Part shown: positions 34,406 to 42,974 of the stretch, in pieces
Numbering within the stretch: position 1 is the first letter of the stretch
Layout: each line of letters opens with the position of its first letter
Origin: an uncultured Eubacteriales bacterium
GTDB lineage: Bacteria; Bacillota; Clostridia; Lachnospirales; Lachnospiraceae
NCBI GenBank assembly: GCA_900315665.1
Contig: OMZX01000020.1
Coordinates: forward strand, 1-45,178
Length of the DNA: 45,178 bases
Direction: 5' to 3'
The notes under the pieces: generated by a model
The model's database searches: none
What the model was told of the DNA's origin: nothing
What the model saw: the letters and a program-made list of their open reading frames with translations, nothing else
Program-made: the position numbers and the translations under genes

Positions 34406-34649
34406 GGTTCTCCTTGTACTGCTCAAGCGCCCTTGCAAGCTGATCCGGACAGGAGGTGCTCTTCATCCCGCAACGGATGCCCTTGATCCGGCTGATTGCC
34501 TCATCGATGTCCATGCCCTTAATGAGCGCTGCGACACCCTGTGTATTCCCGGAGCAGCCGCCGATGAACTGCACGTCACCAATCTTCCGGCCATCCATAT
34601 CAAAATCAATCTCCATCGAGCAGGTGCCCTTCGTCCTATATCTTTCCAT
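34395..34649 (-). CDS. TSCPD domain protein (TIGR03905 type)
   Basis: An 84-residue protein with the family's core: YRTKGTCSMEIDFDMDGRKI, DVQFIGGCSGNTQGVAALI, IRCGMKSTSCPDQLARAL. Four Cys (C10, C32, C60 and C67 approximately) are conserved in this small domain, which also occurs at the end of some class II ribonucleotide reductases. The free-standing form has no established function; metal binding or a redox role is a guess. GGAG precedes the ATG. It is the first gene of the pro operon, downstream of a good promoter at 34766-34795. Confidence 0.85.
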   Translation of the reverse strand: MERYRTKGTCSMEIDFDMDGRKIGDVQFIGGCSGNTQGVAALIKGMDIDEAISRIKGIRCGMKSTSCPDQLARALEQYKENHEL

Positions 34650-34718
34650 ATTATTTTCTCCTTCAGCAGCATACTTGATCTGCGAAACGCTTTAAAAAAT
34701 CGCAGTAACACATTTCCT

Positions 34719-34754
34719 TTACCAGATACCTACGCATTACCAGATACCTAGGCA
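34719..34754. repeat. 18-base tandem repeat in the pro operon leader
   Basis: Two adjacent 18-base copies (34719-34736 and 34737-34754) of TTACCAGATACCTACGCA, differing at one base. They lie between the promoter (34766-34795) and the TSCPD gene, so they are in the transcribed leader and could bind a regulator on DNA or RNA. Confidence 0.65.
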
Positions 34755-34765
34755 GATAACTCTGT

Positions 34766-34795
34766 ATTCTACTACATTTATATGAAAACTTTCAA
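34766..34795 (-). promoter_or_regulatory. Promoter of the TSCPD-proB-proA operon
   Basis: On the minus strand TTGAAA (34790-34795) and TAGAAT (34766-34771) are 18 bases apart. The leader to the TSCPD start is about 110 bases and holds the 18-base tandem repeat. Confidence 0.6.
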
Positions 34796-34906
34796 TATTT
34801 TACCCGATCTTACATCATGATCCAAATTTTAGCTGTTTATCTTATCAATATGCATAAATTCGCCGAAATTCTAATTAATTTCTCTCGGTTGTACTCTCGA
34901 AAACTC

Positions 34907-34935
34907 TTGCAAATATAAGGGAATTCTCTTATCAT
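34907..34935 (+). promoter_or_regulatory. Promoter of the chemoreceptor gene
   Basis: TTGCAA (34907-34912), 17 bases, TATCAT (34930-34935). The leader of about 95 bases includes a short stem followed by T8 (AGAC-TGGG-GTCT, 34965-34983) and a TCTGA/TCAGA stem; I found no GEMM or other known riboswitch pattern. No sigma-D (flagellar) promoter was apparent. Confidence 0.45.
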
Positions 34936-35038
34936 CAGAGTACAATGCTTACAAATTTCTTACAGACTGGGGTCTTTTTTTCTGACGATAATCAGAAAAA
35001 GCTTCTCCCGTCGTAGGATCAAATCTTAGGAGGCAATT

Positions 35039-37105
35039 ATGAAGCATATCCTGTCCATTCGTGTCAAGGTACTGCTTGTCCTGATCCCGGTCATTGCGGC
35101 AGCAATGATTATCATGTCACAGCAATCCGCGAAGACATGTACTGAGATTGTGAACAATCAGATCGAGCAATCGATGCACAACTCGCTTTCCTCTATAGAG
35201 AACAGCGTCAATGGCAGACTTGACGTCGTAGAGTCGACAGCGAAGAACATCTCCGATCTCATTTCAAATTCCTATAAGACCGGCGTCACCCTCGAGGCGT
35301 ATGAAGATGTTCTTAGTGATATCATTCAGGAAAATGATATGGTGCTCGGCAGTGGTCTCTGGTTCGAGCCGAAAGTCTTTGATCCGGATGAAGAATATGT
35401 CGGTCCGTACGTGACGAAGGACGGTGACAAGATCAATGTCACGATGGAATATTCCAACGCGGATTATGATTACTTCAACCAGGAGTACTACCAGAACGCA
35501 AAGAATGCAAAGAAGGGCGAAGCGCTCATCACGGATCCGTATTATGATGCAACCTCCGGTCTTATCATGTCGACCTGTTCTACACCGATCTATGATGGAG
35601 ACAAATATATCGGCTGTGTAACCGTCGATATGGAGCTTGGACAGATTAATGACTTCATTTCCTCCATTAAGGTAGGCAAGGCTGGCAACGCGATGCTGCT
35701 CTCCTCCGAGGGCGTCTACATCGCAGGCGTTTCCGATGAAATCCTTCAGAACGCAAACAAGATTACAGAAGACAAGAACGCTTCCCTCGCAGCCGCCGGA
35801 CAGTCTGTGATGAACACAGAAACCGGTGATGCTACCTACACAGATGATACAGGAACAGAGTACAAGATGTTCTACTCTGTCATTCCGGATACCGGCTGGC
35901 ACATCATTGCACAGCTTCCGGCGACAGAACTGACCGAGGATGTCGATGCGATGACAGCTACCCAGAACCGGATTCTCATCATTGCGTTGATCGTATCTTC
36001 GATTGCAGTCTTCCTGATCATCAGCTATATCACGCATACGATCAAGCAGGTGCAGAAGTTCTCCGATCACCTTGCAAATGGCGATCTGACCGTAAAGGAA
36101 TTAAAGAACAAGTCGCATGATGAGCTTGGCAGCATGGCACAGGCGCTCAACAACATGTTCCGCCAGAACCGTAAGATGATCAGCTCGATTGCAGACCACT
36201 CCGAGAAGATGTTCAACTCGAGTCAGGGCTTGAAGGACGCTTCCGAAAATCTTTCGGCGAAGTTTGCTGAGATCGAAGCCTCCATGAATAAGATCAATGA
36301 CGCCACCTCGGCTGCCAGTGCCGCGACGGAGCAGGTCAATGCTTCCGCCGAGGAGGTCAACACCTCTATGAACACACTGGCGACAGAAACAAATGGTGCA
36401 CTCGCTACGGCCAATGGCATCAAGAAGCGTGCGGCTGAGGTTTCCGAGAAGAGCCGTCAGTCCTCCGAATCCGCCCGTGCTCTTTCGAAGCAGTTCGGTG
36501 AGCAGCTTGCTGTCAGCATTGAAAACGGTAAGGTTGTCGATTCTATCGGTGAGCTTGCAAATCTCATCGACGGTATCGCACTCCAGATCAATATCCTTTC
36601 GCTCAATGCCTCCATCGAGGCGGCTAGAGCGGGTGAAGCCGGGAGAGGTTTTGCAGTCGTTGCAAACAACATTCGGAAGCTCTCAAACGAAACCTCCGAG
36701 GCGGTCAAGAATATTCAGGATACCGTCGAAAAGGTTCAGGTTTCCTTCAATGATCTTTCGAAAAATTCCGAGGGTCTTCTCTCCTTCGTCAATGATACGG
36801 TTATGCCGGATTATGAGACCTTGACTGAAACCGCTGAGCAGTATGGCAAGGATGCTGAATACTTCGCAGGTATCACCGGCAAGGTTGCTGATATGTCAAA
36901 GGATATCGAGCAGATCATGGGTCAGGTTGGCCAGGCGATTCAGAATATCGCCGAGTCCTCACAGAACACAGCGGCTGAAAGCACTTCTGTCATGAACTCT
37001 GTCGAGGATGTATCTGATACTGTAAAGAGCGTTTCCACCATGTCCCAGGAGCAGCAGGACATCGCCGAAGACCTCGACAACACTGTCAAGGCATTCAATC
37101 TGTAG
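35039..37105 (+). CDS. Methyl-accepting chemotaxis protein with dCache sensor
   Basis: A 688-residue receptor. A transmembrane helix (about 9-26) is followed by an extracellular double-Cache domain (about 35-300) with [23 protein letters not shown] and [20 protein letters not shown]. Aspartate and tyrosine positions like these bind amino acids in related receptors. A second helix spans 311-333, then HAMP and the cytoplasmic four-helix signalling domain; the kinase-contact tip is [20 protein letters not shown] (about 515-535). There is no C-terminal pentapeptide for CheR. AGGAGG precedes the ATG by five bases. It is transcribed alone and ends in a stem-loop at 37143. It presumably controls CheA and thus swimming or twitching, in response to an unknown small ligand. 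Confidence 0.92.
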   Translation: MKHILSIRVKVLLVLIPVIAAAMIIMSQQSAKTCTEIVNNQIEQSMHNSLSSIENSVNGRLDVVESTAKNISDLISNSYKTGVTLEAYEDVLSDIIQENDMVLGSGLWFEPKVFDPDEEYVGPYVTKDGDKINVTMEYSNADYDYFNQEYYQNAKNAKKGEALITDPYYDATSGLIMSTCSTPIYDGDKYIGCVTVDMELGQINDFISSIKVGKAGNAMLLSSEGVYIAGVSDEILQNANKITEDKNASLAAAGQSVMNTETGDATYTDDTGTEYKMFYSVIPDTGWHIIAQLPATELTEDVDAMTATQNRILIIALIVSSIAVFLIISYITHTIKQVQKFSDHLANGDLTVKELKNKSHDELGSMAQALNNMFRQNRKMISSIADHSEKMFNSSQGLKDASENLSAKFAEIEASMNKINDATSAASAATEQVNASAEEVNTSMNTLATETNGALATANGIKKRAAEVSEKSRQSSESARALSKQFGEQLAVSIENGKVVDSIGELANLIDGIALQINILSLNASIEAARAGEAGRGFAVVANNIRKLSNETSEAVKNIQDTVEKVQVSFNDLSKNSEGLLSFVNDTVMPDYETLTETAEQYGKDAEYFAGITGKVADMSKDIEQIMGQVGQAIQNIAESSQNTAAESTSVMNSVEDVSDTVKSVSTMSQEQQDIAEDLDNTVKAFNL

Positions 37106-37142
37106 TCTTCCATCACAACATCAAAGAAATAAAAAGAAAAGC

Positions 37143-37193
37143 AGAAGGATCCGGCTGGCGGCATAAAAGAAATGTCGCCAGCCGGATTCTTCT
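37143..37193 (+). terminator. Terminator-like stem-loop of the chemoreceptor gene
   Basis: Arms 37143-37163 and 37173-37193 (AGAAGGATCCGGCTGGCG... with its complement) form about 19 pairs with a short A-rich loop. The T-run is some 10 bases downstream (CCCTTTTT), which is imperfect. Confidence 0.6.
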
Positions 37194-37205
37194 GTTCCAC
37201 CCTTT

Positions 37206-37243
37206 TTGTGACACCGGGGACGGTTCTCCCTGTCAGCTTTTTG
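37206..37243. repeat. Single REP-like copy
   Basis: One copy of TTTGTGACACCGGGGACGGT followed by TCTCCCTGTCAGCTTTTT, identical in its core to the copies at 17601-17694. It lies between the chemoreceptor terminator and the stop of the NUDIX gene. Confidence 0.75.
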
Positions 37244-37249
37244 CCATCA

Positions 37250-37996
37250 TTAACTTGCACTACAATTTGCATTCGCGCATTTCTGAATGTACAACCACGC
37301 ATCGAGGATCAGGAGCGGGTGATCTACGGCGATGCTGTCTTTCTTTAGAACCGCATAGGATGTTTCAGTGAAACAGCCTATCTTTTTGATCGTGCGGGTG
37401 GCTTCCGCAGAAAGATGCAGGTCTCTTTCCGAACAGTCCAGATGAATCGAATAGGTCTCTATAAGACTTTTTACTTCTGATTCCTCCGAGATTTTGTCAA
37501 GGCTTACCTCAAACCAAGCTGCATCAGCAGCATCATCACCGGCTTTGATTGGCTGATCGCCTTCAATCAGTGATACAAAGGATGTTGTGATGACACGCCA
37601 TCTCGGATCTCTTTCCGGGTCATCCCAGGTACGAAGCTCTGCGAGCGGGAGTCCTTTCACGCCGGTTTCCTCCTGTAGCTCTCTTGCTGCCGCATCACGT
37701 AATGTTTCATGAAGATTTACAAACCCACCCGGCGTTGCCCAGAACCCGATGGACGGATGATTAGACCGACGCACGAGAAGAAGCTTTAATTTTGGCTTCA
37801 TGAAGGAGGCATTGGCAGCCTTTGCTTCATTCATATTCGGGTCCATCGGTTTCCGAAAGATCAAAATATCGACAGTATTGCTCGGACAATCATATTTTTT
37901 CGGATTGTATGCAGCAAGAAATTCTTCGAGCGTCTGTCCCTTGCTGTTTCTATCGCCCGTGCCGAGGAACGCTTCATTATTTTCCAAATAGCTCAT
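37250..37996 (-). CDS. NUDIX hydrolase
   Basis: A 248-residue protein with an intact NUDIX box: G-F-V-N-L-H-E followed seven residues later by RELQEETGV, preceded by GFWATPGG. A 45-residue N-terminal extension (YLENNEAFLGTGDRNSKG) precedes the VDILIFR strand. The WDDPERDPRWRVITTSF segment resembles ADP-ribose/NrtR-like NUDIX proteins, but no winged-helix DNA-binding domain is apparent at the C-terminus, so it is more likely an enzyme acting on a nucleoside diphosphate derivative. GGAGGAG precedes the ATG by eight bases. Its stop lies seven bases past a REP-like copy. Confidence 0.88.
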   Translation of the reverse strand: MSYLENNEAFLGTGDRNSKGQTLEEFLAAYNPKKYDCPSNTVDILIFRKPMDPNMNEAKAANASFMKPKLKLLLVRRSNHPSIGFWATPGGFVNLHETLRDAAARELQEETGVKGLPLAELRTWDDPERDPRWRVITTSFVSLIEGDQPIKAGDDAADAAWFEVSLDKISEESEVKSLIETYSIHLDCSERDLHLSAEATRTIKKIGCFTETSYAVLKKDSIAVDHPLLILDAWLYIQKCANANCSAS

Positions 37997-38034
37997 CGAT
38001 GGAACTCCTCCAATATTTTATGTCAAGGAAGTTA

Positions 38035-38316
38035 TCAGCCTGCGTAAGCCGTTTTAAGAACATTCGCTACCTCGTCCTTGATCTGATCGTAGGACATGCC
38101 GACATGCGCCTCAAAGATCTTATCCTTACCGACATAAAAGGTCGGTGTAGCAAAATAATCATACTGATTCGCGATTTCCGGATGTTCATCCTCCTCGATT
38201 TTCGTAATCTTAAGCGCCTTATATTCCGGATGCGCCTCCATAAGCTCATCCATTGCTTTATGCGCCTTCGCACAGTAACCGCAGTCCGTCAGATAAAACA
38301 TCGTAATATCCTTCAT
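38035..38316 (-). CDS. Thioredoxin/glutaredoxin-like protein
   Basis: A 93-residue thioredoxin-fold protein with active site Cys12-Gly-Tyr-Cys15 after a beta strand (MFYLTD), and a cis-proline loop ATPTFYVG. The order helix-strand with Pro before the third strand fits the family. The CGYC pair resembles glutaredoxin-like proteins rather than classical CGPC thioredoxin. The start at 38316 follows AGGAGGG; the frame opens 11 codons further upstream. It stands about 40 bases after the NUDIX gene in the divergent sense of transcription order and may share its transcript. No thioredoxin reductase is nearby, so its electron donor is unknown. Confidence 0.85.
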   Translation of the reverse strand: MKDITMFYLTDCGYCAKAHKAMDELMEAHPEYKALKITKIEEDEHPEIANQYDYFATPTFYVGKDKIFEAHVGMSYDQIKDEVANVLKTAYAG

Positions 38317-38425
38317 GAAAAATCCCTCCTGTTTTGTAAATCCTATCAAGCTTTCTAAAAAAGCATTCCACTGCCTACATTTTAGTCACTAACCGATAAG
38401 TTTGCAACTAAGCGGAAAAGTTGTC

Positions 38426-39763
38426 TTAATGCCAGTAGCCGAGCCTCTTTCCACGTCGGAGCAGGGAGAGGCAGATTAGGGTCGAAAGAAGCGAGCCACA
38501 CGGCGCGGCGAGACCGAGTGCGTAGAGGGTCATCGGAAACAGACGGGTTGCCAGAATTGCCCCCGGGATTCGCACGAGAAGGATCGCACAGATATTGTGG
38601 ATGAAGGAATAAATCGCCTCGTTGTATGCGCAGAAATATCCGCTGAGGCAGAAGTGGAAACCGGCGAAGAACACGTCAAAGATATAGGTCCGCAGATACT
38701 GCGCACCGAGCGTCACCACGGCCTCGGACTTGTCGGTAAAGACATGTACGATCGGCTCGGCTAAAAGCTCTGCCACGACGATCATCACGACAGCATAAAC
38801 GGAGCAGAACACAAGCGCGGTTCTGAGCGTCTCCTCTCCCCTCTCATGCTTCCCGGCGCCTGCGTTCTGTGAAGTGAGCGCTGTGACAGAAGCCTCCATC
38901 GCCGACGGCACGAGGAACACGAAGCTGATGATCTTCTCGACGATACCGACCGCTGCCGCGACATCCACGCCACGGCTGTTCGCGATCGCCGTGATGATGA
39001 GAAACGAAATCTGGATGAATCCGTCCTGCAGGGCTACAGGAATGCCTACACTAAGGATTGCCCGCACTGTCTCCCGCTCCGGTAACAAATCCCACGGCTT
39101 CAATGCGATACCAAGTTTCATCTTTGTCAGTGCAAGAAGTGCGATACAAACACTCACCGCCTGCGAAAACACGGTCGCAATGGCCGCCCCCTTCGCGCCC
39201 ATAAGCATTGGCCCGATAAAAATATAGTCAAGCACGATGTTAAGGATCCCGGCAATCAGCACAAAAATCATCGGGCTTTTCGTATCGCCGATGCCGCGGA
39301 AGATTGAGCTGATGACGTTATACGCAACGATAAAAGGAATGCCTACAAAACACACAAAGAGGTAGTCTCTCGTCCCGCTAACCGCTTCAGCAGGTGTTTT
39401 CAGCGCTGTAATGATGCCATCCATGCCAGCGAGGCATGCTGCCGTCAGAAAAGCTGCGACGATTAAAAAGATCGTGACGGCGTTGCCGATTGCCTTCGCA
39501 GCACTCTCACGATCCTTCGCGCCAATGTACCGACCGATCAGCACTGTCGCCCCCATCGCGAGACCGACGATCATGACCGTCAGCATGTGCATGACCTGTG
39601 AGCCCACTGAAACCGCCGTGATCGGTGCGGCACCATTGAACTGGCCGGTGATGAACAGATCGGCAAGACCGTAAAACGTCTGCAGGAAGCACGAAATCAA
39701 ATATGGAACCGAAAAAACGAGCAGGTTCTTCTGCACACTGCCCTCTGTGAGATCCTTTTCCAT
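38426..39763 (-). CDS. MATE family efflux transporter
   Basis: A 445-residue membrane protein with twelve predicted helices in two six-helix halves. Characteristic segments are LLVFSVPYLISCFLQTFYGL, ADLFITGQFNG, GATVLIGRYIGAKD, SSIFRGIGDTKSPM, NIVLDYIFIGPM and ALTSQNAGAGKHERG. MATE proteins export drugs and metabolites in exchange for sodium or protons. It reads away from the chemoreceptor tail located upstream and has its own start at ATG 39763. No regulator gene adjoins it. The substrate cannot be told from sequence. Confidence 0.9.
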   Translation of the reverse strand: MEKDLTEGSVQKNLLVFSVPYLISCFLQTFYGLADLFITGQFNGAAPITAVSVGSQVMHMLTVMIVGLAMGATVLIGRYIGAKDRESAAKAIGNAVTIFLIVAAFLTAACLAGMDGIITALKTPAEAVSGTRDYLFVCFVGIPFIVAYNVISSIFRGIGDTKSPMIFVLIAGILNIVLDYIFIGPMLMGAKGAAIATVFSQAVSVCIALLALTKMKLGIALKPWDLLPERETVRAILSVGIPVALQDGFIQISFLIITAIANSRGVDVAAAVGIVEKIISFVFLVPSAMEASVTALTSQNAGAGKHERGEETLRTALVFCSVYAVVMIVVAELLAEPIVHVFTDKSEAVVTLGAQYLRTYIFDVFFAGFHFCLSGYFCAYNEAIYSFIHNICAILLVRIPGAILATRLFPMTLYALGLAAPCGSLLSTLICLSLLRRGKRLGYWH

Positions 39764-39822
39764 AAGGCATAAACCCCTTCATCTAAAGATTATCCACAGT
39801 CTACCATATTTCTTTTTCCAAC

Positions 39823-39859
39823 AAAAATGCAAGCTATGCCAAAAAGACATAGCTTGCAT
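39823..39859 (-). terminator. Intrinsic terminator after the aroE/chemoreceptor-tail unit
   Basis: On the minus strand ATGCAAGCTATG pairs perfectly with CATAGCTTGCAT (39848-39859 with 39827-39838) and TTTTT follows (39823-39827). It lies 20 bases past the stop of the chemoreceptor tail and so also ends aroE transcripts. Confidence 0.8.
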
Positions 39860-39878
39860 GACTTGAACCCTTTTAGAT

Positions 39879-40133
39879 TTATTCTGTGTCGCTCTTCAGC
39901 TTGAACGCACCGACGAGCTGGTTCATGGTCTTCGCCTGCGCCTGCGTTGACAGCTCCTGTGAAGCCGCGGCACTCTGCTCGGCTGTCGCGGAGTTCATCT
40001 GAACGACAGACGAGATCTGCTCGAGACCGGTCGTGATGTGCTTTACATCCTCCGACTGCTTGTTCGAAGCCTCGGAAATATTTGTGATGATGGAAGAAAT
40101 CTTACCCGACTTCTCCTGCACTTCATTTAAAAT
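39879..40133 (-). pseudogene. C-terminal tail of a methyl-accepting chemotaxis protein
   Basis: The frame reads ILNEVQEKSGKISSIITNIS, EASNKQSEDVKHITTGLEQI, then VVQMNSATAEQSAAASQELS and a MNQLVGAFKL end. This is the last methylated helix and tail of a chemoreceptor. Everything upstream is missing. Its first four codons overlap the end of aroE (stop at 40127), so the deletion joined the two genes directly. The visible GTG at 40121 has GGAG-like sequence downstream only, and no start is credible. The true terminator at 39823 still follows. Confidence 0.8.
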
Positions 40134-40999
40134 CTATGAAAATACTTTGCCTTTATGCTATCCACCGGCATCTCCCTGCCTGTCCAGAGCTTAAAGGACG
40201 CCGCTCCCTGATACAGCAGCATATAGAGGCCATTGGCCGTCTCACAGCCCGCCTCGCGTGCCTCCCGTAAAAGCCTCGTCTCCATCGGATTATAGATGAC
40301 ATCAAACACAAAAAGCCCCCTGTGAAACATCGAAGTGTCCTTGATGATCGATGCATCTACGTTTGGCGCCATCCCGACAGAAGTGCCATTAACGAGGATA
40401 CGACTCTCCGTGATCGACTGCCGAAGCACCTCAGGATCCTCATAATCATGCACTAGAATTTTACAGGCTGTCCGCTTCATCAGCGTAGCGGCGATTTCCT
40501 CCACCCTCGGATAGAAGCTACTGTGCCTGCTGAAGACATCAATTTCCCGCACGCCATCCAGCGCTGCCTGAATCAGGATTGCAGATGCAGCGCCGCCCGC
40601 ACCCAGGAGTGTCATCTTCTCTCCAAGGATGTTAATCCCCTTTTCCTTGACCGCACGCATGAAGCCGATGCCATCCGTCGTATAGGCCGTAAGAACCCCA
40701 TGATCATTGACAATCGTGTTACAGGCGCCTGAGATTTCCGAAGCAGGTGACAGCTTGTCCGCCAGCTTACACATGATATTCTTTCCCGGATATGTAATAT
40801 TCCAGCCGCGCGCTCCCATCGTACGAAGTCCATCAACTGCCTTCGGCATCTCCTGCTCCGCCACGTCAAACGCAAGATAGACGTAATCAAGCCCGAGCGC
40901 CTGACAAGCAGCGTTATGCATCGCGGGTGATAAGCTATGTGCCACCGGACTCCCTAAAAGGCACAAAAGCCCTGTATGTCCTGAAATTTCCGTATTCAT
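40127..40999 (-). CDS. aroE: Shikimate dehydrogenase
   Basis: A 290-residue enzyme of the shikimate pathway. Motifs: LLGSPVAHSLSPAMHNAA for substrate binding, GWNITYPGK (catalytic Lys in the NVTxPxK motif), SGACNTIVN, AYTTDGIGF, the NAD(P) loop LLGAGGAASAI, NGTSVGMAPN, and LYQGAASFKLWTG. It reduces 3-dehydroshikimate to shikimate with NADPH. The loop residue pattern after the Rossmann strand (FSRHSS) fits either NADP or NAD use. AGGAGG lies four bases before the ATG. The patatin-shikimate kinase gene ends 71 bases upstream on the same strand, placing two consecutive pathway steps side by side. The last codons run into a chemoreceptor remnant. Confidence 0.93.
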   Translation of the reverse strand: MNTEISGHTGLLCLLGSPVAHSLSPAMHNAACQALGLDYVYLAFDVAEQEMPKAVDGLRTMGARGWNITYPGKNIMCKLADKLSPASEISGACNTIVNDHGVLTAYTTDGIGFMRAVKEKGINILGEKMTLLGAGGAASAILIQAALDGVREIDVFSRHSSFYPRVEEIAATLMKRTACKILVHDYEDPEVLRQSITESRILVNGTSVGMAPNVDASIIKDTSMFHRGLFVFDVIYNPMETRLLREAREAGCETANGLYMLLYQGAASFKLWTGREMPVDSIKAKYFHRF

Positions 41000-41070
41000 T
41001 GCGCCTCCTGTCTTTCACTTATATCCTGCACATTGTTTTTAGCAATTTTTGATTCCAATGCTTACAATAG

Positions 41071-42438
41071 TTATTTCTCAATGCACTTATGCACAATCTC
41101 CTCGCAGATCTCCTGTGCACTCTTCCCGTCTGTGTCGATTACGATATCCGCTGCCGCTTCATATTTCGGACGACGCTGCTCCATGAGCTCGCTGATATGT
41201 GAAACCGTCTTGTTATGTTCGAGAAGCGGGCGGTCATGACTACGCTTCACCCGCTCCAGTATCGTCTCCGGCTTCGCAGTCAATAGAACGATCTTTCCGC
41301 TTTTACGCATCTCCTTCACATTTTCATCGCGCATCGGGACACCGCCGCCACAGGAAAAAACGACATTTGTTTTCGACTGGCTTTCGATGAGGAGCTTCGT
41401 CTCCTGCTGCCGGAAATAATCCTCTCCATGCTTTTCAAAAATCTCAGGAATGCTCATGCCGTTCCGCTCTTCGATGATCTGATCCATCTCGACAACATCC
41501 ATCGAATAGCGATCGTGCATCGCCCTCGCAACTGTGCTTTTACCAGCCCCCATGAAACCGATCAAAAATATATTGTGTTTAATCGAAAGGCTCGGGCCGA
41601 GATACGCTTTCACGTCCTCGAGCCGTTTCTCTCCTTCGCTCCTTCCGGCCTGATATACACGTTCCAGCTCGTCCGGATCATGACTTACATGCCCGATTCC
41701 AAGAGGCTCCGACGGACGAATCACCAGCGCTTGTCCCGATGCTTCGAGCCGGTCAATCTCTTCCATCTGATGGTTATACCGCCGGTACCGCACTCTCATG
41801 GCATGTGCCAGTGCCGGATACCTCCGGAGAAGGAAGCAGATCGCAGGCATTAGCCTCGGCTGCTCCTTACGATAGCCCTTCGGCTGCGTCAGAAGGATGA
41901 CGATCCGGTCGCACCCCTTCTTTTCGAGAAACCGATAGGGCACCGGACAAGTAATGCCTCCATCAAGCACCCGGTATCCATCAATTTCTACAATCCTCGA
42001 AACGAGTGGCATCGAGGCGGACGCCCGCATCCAGGTAATATCATGGGCATCTCCTGTCTTAGACTCAAAGAAAACAGGATGACCTGTATCTACATTTGTA
42101 GCTCCCAGGAAAAATCTCATCGGATTCTCCCGATAGGTTTTCGTGTCAAACACATCAAGCTGATCCGGCAATGTCTCATAGCAGAACTTTTTACCGAACA
42201 AATCTCCGGTTAAAACCAGCGAACGGAAGCTTGCATATCGCCAGTCTCTGCAAAAACGTTTGTTATAGCGGATAGCCCGTCCGATCTGCTTAGACTTTAG
42301 ATTACAGCCGAAGGTGGCCCCGGCAGAAATTCCCGCCGCCATATCGAAATTGATTCCATTTTCCATGAAGACGTCCAACACACCGGCTGTAAACATCCCG
42401 CGCATCGCACCGCCTTCCATTGCAAGCCCACTTGTCAT
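41071..42438 (-). CDS. Patatin-like phospholipase/shikimate kinase fusion
   Basis: A 455-residue two-domain protein in one uninterrupted frame. Residues 1-275 are a patatin-like acyl hydrolase: GLAMEGGAMRGMFTAGVLD as oxyanion-hole region, nucleophile motif GISAG (36-40, Ser38) and the DGG motif at 159-161 (Asp159), so the Ser-Asp dyad is intact. It resembles the YjjU/RssA-type bacterial branch. Residues about 287-455 are a complete shikimate kinase: Walker A GFMGAGKST (294-302), EMDQIIEERNGMSIPEIFEK with the shikimate-binding Asp, GEDYFRQQE, VFSCGGGVPMRDEN and RPLLEHN lid. Shikimate kinase acts right after AroE, encoded next door. Why a lipid hydrolase is attached is unknown. No internal ribosome binding site or start for a separate kinase was seen near 41580. 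Confidence 0.9.
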   Translation of the reverse strand: MTSGLAMEGGAMRGMFTAGVLDVFMENGINFDMAAGISAGATFGCNLKSKQIGRAIRYNKRFCRDWRYASFRSLVLTGDLFGKKFCYETLPDQLDVFDTKTYRENPMRFFLGATNVDTGHPVFFESKTGDAHDITWMRASASMPLVSRIVEIDGYRVLDGGITCPVPYRFLEKKGCDRIVILLTQPKGYRKEQPRLMPAICFLLRRYPALAHAMRVRYRRYNHQMEEIDRLEASGQALVIRPSEPLGIGHVSHDPDELERVYQAGRSEGEKRLEDVKAYLGPSLSIKHNIFLIGFMGAGKSTVARAMHDRYSMDVVEMDQIIEERNGMSIPEIFEKHGEDYFRQQETKLLIESQSKTNVVFSCGGGVPMRDENVKEMRKSGKIVLLTAKPETILERVKRSHDRPLLEHNKTVSHISELMEQRRPKYEAAADIVIDTDGKSAQEICEEIVHKCIEK

Positions 42439-42462
42439 AACAAACTCCCGTTCTTCACTTTT

Positions 42463-42897
42463 TTAAGCCAGCTTCACTGCGGCTTCCGTGTCCACTATAC
42501 ATGTAATTCCTTCTTTTTTCAAAAGCTCAGTAAAAACACCATCTCCTGGTACGAGATCACCGTCAAATTTCCCATTGTGTATCATGCCCACGCCACAGGA
42601 CGGACTCTTTGCTTTTAATATTGCGACTGTACAGCCATTAGTCCGGGCTTTCTCAAGATCAATCTCAGCCCCACGACGAAATTCTTCTGTCACATCCTTA
42701 CCTTTACAGGACACAACCCGATCTCCCAGTCTTTCCGAAGGATCTCTCGGCGTTGAAAGGCCTCCATCCTGTTCCGGACAAACCGGTACAACCAATCCTT
42801 TTTTATAGAGATCCACCACAAATGAATTAGGTTTTGCTTTGCCATCCATCCTGCACGGAATGCCACAAAGACAGGCACTAACGATATACTTCTTCAT
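42463..42897 (-). CDS. DUF523 domain protein
   Basis: A 144-residue protein with the DUF523 pattern: IVSACLCGIPCRMDGK, VPVCPEQDGGLSTPRDPSER, FRRGAEIDLEKARTNG and AILKAKSPSCGVGMIHNG. The Cys in CLCGIPC, CPEQ and SPSCG are invariant and suggest a metal or iron-sulfur site. Function unknown; some members are fused to DUF1722. It is 24 bases upstream of the patatin-kinase gene and probably in the same transcript. Confidence 0.88.
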   Translation of the reverse strand: MKKYIVSACLCGIPCRMDGKAKPNSFVVDLYKKGLVVPVCPEQDGGLSTPRDPSERLGDRVVSCKGKDVTEEFRRGAEIDLEKARTNGCTVAILKAKSPSCGVGMIHNGKFDGDLVPGDGVFTELLKKEGITCIVDTEAAVKLA

Positions 42898-42974
42898 TTA
42901 TTTCAAAAGCCTCCTTGACCAATATTTATAAACATTTTCTCGCTAAGCGGCATCTCGAAACTCTTTCATCCTCT

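Noticed and set aside
34936-35038. c-di-GMP (GEMM) or other riboswitch before the chemoreceptor
   Set aside because: No conserved GEMM core or tetraloop pattern was found; only two small stems are present. The leaders of the EAL gene and pilin operon were also checked by eye without a match.
35264-36070. 268-codon minus-strand open frame inside the chemoreceptor gene
   Set aside because: Antisense to the dCache domain; no start signal or known family.
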